Part shown: one piece after another, positions 48,042 to 58,800 of the stretch
Layout: each line of letters opens with the position of its first letter
Numbering within the stretch: the first letter of the stretch is position 1
Assembly: GCF_003073045.1 (NCBI RefSeq)
Contig: NC_037599.1
Span: 4,848,247 to 4,912,246, forward strand
Direction of reading: 5' to 3'
Origin: Pomacea canaliculata
Lineage: Eukaryota; Mollusca; Gastropoda; Architaenioglossa; Ampullariidae
DNA length: 64,000 nt
Notes under the pieces: generated by a model
Told to the model about the DNA's origin: nothing
The model's input: only the letters and a program-made list of their open reading frames with translations
Database searches by the model: none
Position numbers and translations under genes: made by a program

Positions 48042-51000
48042 ATGTCCCGCAAGTTCTGTCCGGTGCCGAATTATGACAAAGATGACAGAGTACAGCAAAT
48101 CAAGGTAAATTAAAACTGTTTGTAAATTATTCTGGGGCTGTAGTTATGAAACAAAAGTAACTCGTTTACTCCAGATCAAAATCGGGAACTCAATGAAAAG
48201 CATCTTGTTTCCCAGGTTATAAAGTAGTGTCCAGACCCCGCAAGACACTGCTTCGTGTTTCTTTATCCCAGGGCACAGCTTTATAACAACAAATCCAGGA
48301 GTAAAGCAACTTTGGGATCTAGACACCGCTTTATAATTTTGGAAACAATACACTTGTGCTTGAGTTTCCCATGTTACCACAGGCAACGAATTATCCCTTC
48401 TTCATTACTCCCGCCACTGGAGAACAACAAGGATTACACCTAGGTGACATCACGGTGCTTTGCATCCTTAAAGAAGCATTAGAATAGTGAAATCGAATCG
48501 AAATTGAGGTAAATATTGAGTTTTAATTTAAAAAGCATTCATAAATCTGCCCTTTTGAAACTGTCCTCAGGAGTTGTCCAAGTCTGTGAGAAAACTCACA
48601 TACCCTCCACCTGCACCACCTGTCAACAAAAACTGGGGAAAGGAAGACTTCAGTGTTATTGATAATTGCGAGAGAAAACTGGTCTTGGCGACTGTGAGTA
48701 CTGTAAATACCAGCTAGCAAAGAGTGGTCTGCTGTGAAGTGTATGTGCCAGGAAGTAGAGGGTCCATTCGTATTCCGGTCATAAACACACGCCACCCTTT
48801 GACTGTGGTCGTTTATAAACGCACACACACACACACCTTAACTCAAATGCACAACGACACGAACACAGGCAAACCTACACACAGTCACACATCAGATCGC
48901 GCGCACGCATACCAAAAGGTAATTTCTCACATAGCTATATCTCTGCTCCTTTATTAACAGACAGAAGATCAACACTCAATCAGCTTCGATGACCTGGTGT
49001 CGCTTCTGACGAAAGATTTGACGACAGAAGTGCAGAAGGTACGAGCACTTTACATGTGGATAAGCTGGCAGAACCTGACAGAAGCAAGCTCTTACACCCG
49101 AGACCACCCTGTTTCTCTACCTTACGGCTACTTAAAGTACGCTGTTGAGAAACGAAAATATCTCTGGGAATTCTTTGCACATCTCTGCAGGTGCGTTATA
49201 ACTCGTCCTTAGAATTGCAGGTGCAAATTTTGCTTTTCACCATGCCAATGATCTTGTTTCTGTAATGATTTTATACAATGCCTGTCTTGTCTTGAGAAGG
49301 ATTTTACTATTTCCTCCTCTCTCTTCCCCCTTTCTCTCTCTCTGCTGATGGTTACAGGTGAATGTGGTAGTCTTCTATATATAGACCATAGAATTACAAT
49401 ATTTTTAACGCCAACAAAAATGGCCTACCTTACCGTGACATTCAGTCTATTGAGTGGTTTTTAGGGTCAACATGTATACTAGCCCACACTTCTCATGATT
49501 GTTTTGTTTCTGTTGACGAATGATACCTTATAGTCTATAACTGCTTCTCTAATGAATGTTATTGTTTGCATAAAACTGTTTCTCTGCTATATAATTTTTA
49601 TGTAGAAACAAATAACCGCTTCTCCACCAGAAAATGTTGTTATTGTTTCTTTATTGATAAATGTTATCGAAATGTATTATTGTTTCTCTTATGACTTATA
49701 CTATCTAGACCAGGGGTGGGCAATTAATTTTCCCAAGGGGCCGCATGAGAAATTGGGATGGTTTAAGAGGGCCGGACTAATATAGTTAAGTCAGTTTTAC
49801 CTAGTACTGTATATATAGTATATATACTATCCTTCGCCAGCGGGCGGGCCGGTCAGAGACAGGAGGCGGGCCGGATCCGGCCCGCGGGCCGGCCTTTGCC
49901 CAGGTCTGATCTAGACTGCCGAATTTTATTTCTAGCTCTAGACATAACTCGTGTTGTCTGTCTGACTGGGCAGACTAGCTGGCCTGCCATGTGTTGTGAT
50001 CCGTGGAATGACCAAGTTAACTGGCTGGAAGGATTCGTCATCGTCACGGTCACCAGACAGCACGTGGAACGCGGTGTACGTGGACGGATCCTGGCAACTT
50101 GTGCACATTGTGAAAAGTTTCTTATCTGAGTCCACAGGTGGTACCACGCGTGCCTTGATGAAAGTGGGGAAGATTGCAAAGCAGTCCGTGAGGGCAGAGG
50201 GTATAAATATTAACAGGCTTCATGAATATTTTGAGATACCATCGTATAAACTCTCACTCATTTTTTTACTTTTGTAGTTTTGTTTGCAAAAGTGCTTTAG
50301 ATTATTCTTTCTTAAACTATTGATCTCCTAAGACAATTAGCTCTTCCATATCTTTTTTTTTCACTCAAGCATGATATGGTAACGGATGTGTTTTGACAAC
50401 AAATTTTTATGTTGGCGCTGCATTAGAATCAACCATTCAAGAATGAGTAATTAATTAAAGCATACTTTGATAATTCTTTAATAATTTAATTATGCTTCCT
50501 TGATCATAATGTGGTCTGTTCTTGATTGTTGAGTGAAAAGACATATTCCGAACCCTTCTATACATCGATATTCGACGACTTCTACTTCCTCCCTGACCCT
50601 GCACACTTCATTCACTTCTTTATGGCTGAAGAGTACAAAAAAGAATGGCAGCTGCTTGAAAAGCCATGGTCGTTTCAAAAGTTCACAAACACCCCGTATG
50701 TCTACCCATCGTACTTTAATTCTGGCTGGCGTTGTCCGAAAAGCTGAATTTTATCACCAAAGCGCCAAATGGTAGATGCGCCATCTGGTTTCAAGATGTT
50801 CCTAGAGACGAGGAACTTAATAAATACTTTCTTTATTTTGATCCGGAGTCGTCAGATACTCCTATATCGGATGAGCTACTAACGAACTCCTGTGTGGTCG
50901 TCAACGCTTCCCCAAAGTTACTGTTCACACGACTACCTGTAGCTGGTTGGTACCAACTGTACATCAACAACAAAAACGGCTCGCCACTTCTGTTCCTGCA

Positions 51001-53466
51001 CATTGTGTGCTCAGGACCAATCAAGAAGCAACCTTTTCCCTTTGCCCCAAAAGGTGGGTTTGGGTTCGGTAACGAGGCCCAGAGCGCAGGCCTGTCAGAC
51101 CCTCTTCTCCAAGACGGGGTCATCAAAGTCCGAGAAGGGGAAAAAACTCGCTTCAAATTTCGCAAACCGACATCCAAGGAAGTTCGGATCAGGCCGGTGC
51201 ACCATGATCGCGGAAGTGACGATTTCATTAGTCGCGTTACGCATGAGCAGAGTGGTGATCACGTGACCGTCAGCGTCAGAGTCCTGTATGATGACCACAA
51301 CCCTGAGTACGGACTGCAGATCGACACTTGCGAAGGTGACAGTGATTCTGAAAACGCCCTCAATTACCTGCTTACCCCTGATCAGCAGCTGTCAGGCATC
51401 TTGAAAACAAAAAAATCCCAGGTAATTCAGAAGACAACCTGAGAAAATATTTCAGATTTTGCTAACCTTTAACCAGCAGCCTTAGAATTCTTTGCTTTAG
51501 AATAAATTTCTTGGTTCTAGAAATATTGCTCGTTTTAAGAATGCTGGAATCTGTTACGCTCGCTCAGTCTGTTGTACACTCGCTTTGCCTGGAGAAGAAA
51601 ACGTTGGTTGTTAGACATCACTCCTTCCCAACTGGCATAGCGTGGCACAGGTTAACATAAACATTGCATTTTTTAGACAGTACACTACACTATGTAAGAC
51701 TATTTAAATGTTCAAAGTGTTATTTTCCATTTAAGGCATCTTGATGACACTTTGTACAGTGATGAACTGTTCGCTTTCACTAATTAATAACTGTCATCTG
51801 TCTCCGAAGGCTCGTGATGATCTGAAGATGGCGATAGCCGACGACGACACCGAGGTACTTGAAAATGCTCTTAGCGAGTATCGTGCGTTTGGTGATGATG
51901 GCAAGAGCAGACAACCTCGTGACAACAGTGAATGACTACTCCTACCTGCCTGCCATAAACTGCATGGGATGCACCGCCAGGGTAAACTGCAATGCACTCC
52001 CTCATGCGCAATGAATGTGCAAATTAGCGCGTGCAGCAACGCATAAGGAAGCGTGGGCACGAATCCACATGTGAATAAAATGAGACAGTGTAATGGTAAT
52101 GGTAATTGAGAAACACTAATATTCCCTAACCCTGACGAAGATGATAAAGGATGAGGATGTTAATGTATATATGCCTATATACACAATACTTTATATTATG
52201 AACTTTTATATTTCGTTAGAACAAAATCTGTTACTGGTTCTGTGTTCCTGTGATGCAGCCGTCGACTCTGCTTATCGTCAAAATGACCTCAAGACACTGG
52301 AGGAGGCGCTGTCGTCAGCGGAGAGGTCTCAGCTCGCCTACTTCTTCAAGCGCACCACGTGGTACAAGCAAGCGGAAGAACGTCACAAGAAGCTTCGTCG
52401 CTTGTCTCTGATCACAAAGAACTTCACGAACCTTCGCCCCACTCATGTAAGACATACATACATTCACTTTTTTCCATGACGTGTATGCAGTGACATTACA
52501 AGATTTTATTTTCAAATTACTCAGATGGGTGATGAGGCTGTGGAAATATTATATTCTAATTTTACCTTTCTGTATTAAGCGTTTTTGAGAAATTTGCAAC
52601 TGAATATAACTGTCCAGGTGAGGGAGATCAAGAGCTACAGTCGCCCACATGTTACAGTGCAGGAAACACTTGTAGCCACTTACATACTGCTTGGCGAAGA
52701 TCCGGACATGCTCGAGGTAACTGGAAACCATTCTGGCAAACAGAATCGAAAACTTTTCGGTCGAAAAAACTCTCGGCTGTTTGATATCTCCCACAAACTC
52801 TTCTAACAACGATTTTTAGGGGGGAGATACTACTTCATTTGAATCAGGCTCATGCAAGTGAAATGAAACAGATTTCTGATTTCAGGTTGCTGGACACCAC
52901 AATACATGGACAACGTCTTACCACACCCTAACACACAAACTAGCGCCATCTCTTTTGTCGACGCACGCACTCTAAGCGCTTATAAACTATTCACAGAAAC
53001 AACTACCAGCTATCATTCACCTATGTGCACCCACGCACAGAGCCCTCTAAAATATTCACTAACACACGCTCACATGCAGCAAGGTTCTTGAAGTGTAAAA
53101 GCCAGCTGTCTGTGCGCTTGCGGACAAGATCAAAGGGCAGTGGGACGCCAACTGTTTTTAGTGAGGAGTACAGGAACTTTGCGGTGTTGCCCCAGTGTGA
53201 AACGAGTGCTCGTTCCTATTCTCTGTTTCTTATTATTCTTTCCGAAACTGCTGAAAAGTATCGCGATTGCTTTCAGAGAAAAAGTCTCAGCTGCGCGTTT
53301 GTAACCACTTTTATCTTTGGCATATTCTGATTTTGTTATGCTTCCTAATGTCTTTAAATGTACTCTGTGCTGAGTGCATCGCTCAACTCGAATGTTGCAC
53401 TCCTAAAGTATATAAAAAACATAGAGCTTATTTCTCGATTAAGTACATTTCGTTCTGTAAATCCCC

Positions 53467-53540
<74 letters not shown>

Positions 53541-54394
53541 GTTGTTGTTGTTGAGCGAATTGTAGAAGATGTTCCTGCAGCATTGTGGGCGAATAGTGAC
53601 AAGCTGGTCAAGGAAGTGCTCTCTGTCTGCAGAAGTGGAGAAACGTGCAAGCTCTGCTGCGCATGCGTGGTTCCAAAGCCATCTTGGAGCGCATCAAGAA
53701 CTGGAACTTTGAGGACCTCAACGAGGAGCGCGTTGAGAAGGCCGCCGCACTCCTCCGTACGTTCCAGTGGGAAGAGGTGCGGGCGGTCAGCATCGCGGCC
53801 GGTGCCTTCTATCAGTGGGTGAGTGTCTGGACGAGACTGTCGATATAATGCCGCAGATAACTATATATATCTAAGCTAGTGTAAGCAACGGTTAGCGCTG
53901 TTAGCGCCTGTCACCAATACAGTGAAGGTTGGCTGCCCTGAGTTCATTTCTCGTCTCGGGCACGCTGATCTTTCTCTGCACGTGGCATCTGTTTACAGGG
54001 CTGGCTGCCCTCCGCCAAGGACGGTCCCAAGCCCGGCTGAAAAAGGAGGAGGGTTGGGCGTGGGGCCAGCACGCCCACCCCGTAAAAACAAATCCTTGCT
54101 ACTAAAACATCGACAACAGTAAACTGTCGTCGATGGCCTATGCACCAGGAGGTGCGAAGGGCAATAATAAATAAATATAATAAGTGTAAGCTTATGTAAT
54201 GTTATCCAAAGAGATCTCATATTTCGACACAAAGCTTTAAAACAAAGGTGTGAATGGATAACTAATGATATTTGCCTGGACACGTGTGATTCCAGAGCGA
54301 TGCTGTCGTGAGACAATTTCAAGATTCAAGAGAAACATCCACGACGTCGGCTTCAGAAGAACCAGAAGTAAAAGAAACGTCTTCAGCAGTCTAA
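48042..54394 (+). CDS. KY/hillarin-like pseudo-transglutaminase with dynein-stalk-like C-terminus, gene 2
   Basis: Exons: 48042-48104, 48571-48693, 48961-49190, 49974-50187, 50541-51421, 51810-51891, 52259-52446, 52618-52716, 53636-53818, 54296-54394; about 720 residues. Layout and phases match gene 1. The start is MSRKFCPVPNYDKDDRVQQIK; the Pro-rich segment reads TYPPPAPPV; the core includes KVRALYMWISWQN, EFFAHLCRLAGLPCVVIRG and DSTWNAVYVDGSWQLVH. The hillarin-type segment is FDDFYFLPDPAHFIHFF with EWQLLEKPWSFQKF. Helical hairpins ARDDLKMAIADDDTEVLENA and AVDSAYRQNDLKTLEEALSS are followed by the dynein-tip-like part (RPHVTVQETLVATYILLGE, VRAVSIAAGAFYQW). The tail is Ser/Thr/Glu-rich and ends SSAV. 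Exon 5 looks one base short near 50730 (after NSGWR, before MSEKLNF in gene 1 terms). Everything else joins, so an assembly indel is plausible. Function is inferred as for gene 1. Confidence 0.82.
49711..49908. mobile_element. hAT-type MITE in KY gene 2 intron 3
   Basis: Starts CAGGGGTGGGCAATTAATTT and ends GGCCTTTGCCCAGGTCTG, with GC-rich GGCCGC and GGCCCGCGGGCC blocks inside. It is flanked by a perfect 8-base duplication ATCTAGAC (49703-49710 and 49909-49916). Its 198 bases are non-coding. It differs in sequence from the hAT element in gene 1, so the insertions are independent and later than the gene duplication. Confidence 0.93.
53467..53554. repeat. (TTG)n microsatellite in KY gene 2 intron 8
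   Basis: About 28 near-perfect TTG units, roughly 80 bases upstream of exon 9. It produces long poly-Leu/Val/Asn open frames that are not genes. Confidence 0.97.
53880..54185 (+). mobile_element. tRNA-derived SINE (longest copy) in KY gene 2 intron 9
   Basis: The head (CGGTTAGCGCTGTTAGCGCC, then GAGTTCATTTCTCGTCTCGG) matches the copies at 9368 and 63905. The body contains CTGCACGTGGCATCTGTTTA, a GC-rich block (GGGGCCAGCACGCCCACCCC) and CACCAGGAGGTGCGAAGGGC, then an AATAATAAATAAATATAATA tail. About 300 bases from head to A/T-rich tail is the normal SINE plan. It sits between exons 9 and 10 of gene 2. Confidence 0.75.
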
Positions 54395-55896
54395 TATTGG
54401 CGCCCAGTGCTATCAATTCGTGTACCTCCAAAGTACTTAGCAAGCTTGTGTTGTCTTCTTTCTTTTGTATTGGTTTGGTTTGATTTTTGTTTGTACCTCA
54501 TAATCCTTGAATATTTAAGAGCTCGGATATTTGTATTACGATGAATGTACGATTTTAAAGTCAGTTGTTTGCCAGAACCTCATAAACTGTCAATTAAAGA
54601 TAAGTTTACAATGCGTTTTTCCCTCTGCACTCCGTTTTGGTAATCTTCCAAAGCTTTTTCCAATGGCTAACATTTCATATCCAAACATTCCAAAGGCGTT
54701 TTTTTATTTAATTTGAATCTTCATGTATTCACTGTTCTTTTTTTCATATTTTAAGGCGTTAATTTATTTTTTTTGGTTATGCAAAAGGATCTTTCTTTTA
54801 TTATGGCTATTCGAAGCATAAAAATCTCATTTTTCAATACTGAATTTCAATATAAATACCAAAATATTCATAAAATTTTGTAACATCAACTTTCCTTGAA
54901 TGATTCTATAATTTTGGATCAAATTTTTGCAGAAAAATTAACCACGCAGAGAGAATGTCAGAAATATTTTTTTCATTTAGAGAAAGCGTAAGACACTATC
55001 CAGAAGCAAGACATTTACATGTAAATATATGTGTGTTATATGTAAAAGCACATTATCCATAAAAAATTCCCAAAGATAATTTAAGCACCTGTAAGTTTAG
55101 TAATAAGCACATAAGTTCACATCTGTTCAGTTGTTAGTTTTTTATAGTATAAGGAAATGAATATGAAGATATATGTGATGTTTTCTATCCAGTGTTGTTT
55201 TTTGCGAATAATTCAAAGTCGTCTGCTGTTCTGAAACTAGATGGAAGGTGTTGTCGGTCGGCGAAGTAGAAAATAATAATAAACTCTCTGCCTGGTGTGT
55301 ATCCTTCAGATGATTTATTCTTTCTGTTATGGAGCTCTCTGAAGTATAGATTTGATCACCTTTGATCTATTGTTGTCTCAACGATCAATTGTTTGGGAAC
55401 GCAAGCACAGTTATTATGTTATTGTTTTCCTATGTATTAAACAGTGACACAAAAGGTTTCCATATCTGCCCTCACCCATTCTGTCAACAGTAATGCACTG
55501 TGGGCTGTAGATAAGGTCCGTAGCTGTCAAAACGCAAATGAGACAATATTTGCCTTTAGAATCGTCAAAAGGGCAGCCTTACGATCAAGTCAAATTTTCA
55601 AACATTTCTCTAACAAAGTCCTAGATATTTATTATGATAGCGGACAATGTATAAACAAAAATCGCAGTAAGCATCACTGAGCATCTCACCTTGGACTGTA
55701 GGAGTAAGAAAGATCACTCTGGACAAACATAGCAGACGAACTTGGAAAAGCTAAGCGAGTAGTCTCCCCGTGACTAAAAGAGGGCGCATCGACATTTGCC
55801 CATTTACAGCAGCCGGCGGCTGGAACCAGAGGCTAGGAGCTTGTATTTTCGACCCGGGGAGCTCACACAGGCTCGAGCACTGTTTTAAAGCGCAAA
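54395..55896. other. Intergenic DNA between KY gene 2 and the TRIC gene
   Basis: AT-rich. The first part should hold the gene 2 3' UTR; the part from about 55700 becomes GC-richer and should hold the TRIC promoter and 5' UTR. No TATA box is seen near the TRIC start. I find no other gene. Confidence 0.5.
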
Positions 55897-58800
55897 ATGG
55901 ATCCACAGACGTTTTTAGATGTAGCCACAGTTGTGACTAAACTTAAAATGTACCCATATTTCGATGTTGCGCATTATGTTTTGTGCTGCTTGGCAGTGCG
56001 CGATGACATCGTTTCACAAGGTGAGTTGCCTGCTGCAGAAGTGCTTCCAGACGCAGTAGACATTAAATCGAAAAAAGTCGGTAGAAAAAGAAATCTTGAC
56101 AAAAGGATGTTAAGAACTGCTCTCGAAATGTGGACTTGGAACTATAGCTTGACGCAAGTAAACTAGGAAGACCTAAAATAGACATTAAGGATATTATACT
56201 GATAAGTGATTCAGTAGCACGGTAGAAGCAATGTCAGTAATCTTCTTCAGTGTTGGCTGCGCAGCTCTTTCGGCACAAAGAATGTTGTTCTTGTGCCTGA
56301 GTAATGTATCTGTAGCATGATTCAAAATTATGTCAGTGGCAATTCACAACAGTTATGAGAATGTTTACTTAAATTATTGAAGTCGCTGATGATGTTGATA
56401 ATGTTATTGGTTCTTGGATCTCTGCTACATTAATTTGTAAACATGAGTCAGACCTCAGCTTTAGAAATTTGCATTAAAACCAAAACAGATCATTAAATGA
56501 CAGTATTGTTTACATTAAAGTTACAAGAAAAAAGTTCATCCAATATTATAGATGCACACATTATCCTCCATTTCACTGACATCCACACACAGAAACACTC
56601 CCTTTCTCACTCTCTTTTTCACAAACGTTATGCTAATTATACATTTAAGCAAACAATATTCTGAAAAAGAACATGATAAAACTATATACAGTGTGTAATG
56701 TAAAAATAAACCAGCTTCATTAATACATTATCTGCTAAGAAGTGTTTATTAGTGTAGTCAGAGAAGTTGGTTACTTAAATGACTAAAACTAATTAGTGCT
56801 GTGTATGTTAGAGATCTCTTACACACCACTAATTATTTTTATTCAATATACTCATAGGCAACTAACAGAATGCTATATAAGTATAAGTGCTAGATGAGAA
56901 AGAACCAGCTTCAAAGTACATTATCAACTGAGAAGTTTTATTACTTTAGTGAGACAAGCTGGTTATTTGTTTTCAGTAGAATTTCTCTCTATTTTCCTTT
57001 CATTTCACTTGAGACCAGTTGCAAAAACATCCTGTTTACAGCTTTATTTATAGCGAGATATTGCACAGTTCTTTTCTGAGTAGAATGCAAGGAAGGAAAC
57101 ATCTGTAGACTGTGACATGCAGGCATCTGCAAAACTAAATGTTAGCAAAAGGTCATCAGATAAACATCCTTGTCTGGTATATTTACTTCAGATACATCTT
57201 TCATGATATTGTTTGTGAAATACAGCTGTTCTTTATTTGCTAGATTTGGCACTCTTTCCTCTAAAAGTCTAAAGAGCTCTGGGGATTATGGAGACATTGC
57301 TAATATTGTCACACTTTAAGATATTTTAACATTCTATAGCCCTATTGTTTTCTTATCTGCCATTGAAAATATTGGTCTGCTGTGTTTACAGCTAAGAATT
57401 ACATGCCTTATCAAATTAAATCAAATCAAACTTTATTGTCTTTCCAAGGAAGTCCAAAACAGTTTTCTTGTGCTCACAAGCCCAACCATATATACAAACA
57501 TAATATGAGCATAACAAACATAATGTAAGCATAGCAAACATAATATGAGCATAACAAACATTATAAGCATGAAAAAACATAATTGCCAGATATACCCATA
57601 CAATACATTCAACACACGCATATCTACACCTTCTCTCACATGTGAAACCTCCTAAGGAGGATGCTTGGTAGTATGGCAGCCGTAAGAGTCCTTATGCGCT
57701 CTTATTTAGGATCCCTTTTCACAAGTCATTATCTATTGATGTTAGTGTACTTTTGGTGCAGAGTTTTGCCATTTAACAGCAGACCTTTTATTTAGGTCAG
57801 AGATGTTAGAGAATGTGTTCTTCAGAATCATGTATCTAGTGTTTCCATTTTCCTTTTTCTTAAAACTTACTAGTGGAATGATCCAAAACTGAAACAATTG
57901 AAATATATACTGAGTTGGACTGTTAGAGTACAATGTCATTATCAGTCACTCATAAAAGTTGTTTTATTCTTTCACTAGCTCAAACCGCTGCTGGCCAGGC
58001 CCTAACATTTCAGAGAAAGCACCCGCTGTCCAGCTGGCTGTCATCTATGCTGGTGTGCTTTGCAGGAAGCATTGTGGCTAATTTTCTATTGGGAGAACCA
58101 ATTCTTACACCATTCAAAGACCAGCGTGATCTTGCCACAGCTTCTATAATCTGGTGGGTGTAAATCTGTGTAGCTGTGTGTTATAATGCATAACATTGTT
58201 TTGTGTGATTATTTAGAAAACTTTAAAATTGACTTAACTTTGGAAAATACTTTTAAATCCACAATTACTTTAAAAAACCAAATAAATAATTTATTTGGAA
58301 AATGATAAAGGAACCTCATAGCGCAAATATTGTACTGTATTCATGCTGTTTGTACCAACTAGCATGCTTCTGAAAGCAAAAACTATTTTTATGCTAATGT
58401 ATATCAGAGAAAATGCATAATTATATTAAAATCAACATTTGGTATGAGTGTAGTTTTGAGAGCATTGTGGACATTGCCCAATCATATTTTATGAACTGGC
58501 TGATAATCCTGGTTGTGTGTGTAGGTATATGATCAACTATTGTCCTTTCGACCTGGTCTACAAGCTTGCAAAGCTATTACCTTTTAAGCTTCTGATATGC
58601 ATGCTAAAAGAAGTGCAGCGCGCCCACAAAGTGTACCACGGTGTTGTACACACTGCAAAGTTGTATCCCAGTGCCTACGTGGTTATTGTTGTCATCGGGA
58701 TAGTTAAAGGTTTGTATGGGTTTCAAATTAGGAAGTAATCCAGTGGGTAAAGAAGAGATCTCAGATTATGAATGAATTAATATTTTACCTCACTTGCTAA

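Noticed and set aside
53354-53650. Long open frames of poly-Asn, poly-Leu or poly-Val across the TTG repeat
   Set aside because: They exist only because a trinucleotide repeat has no stops; no start or splice context and not shared with gene 1.
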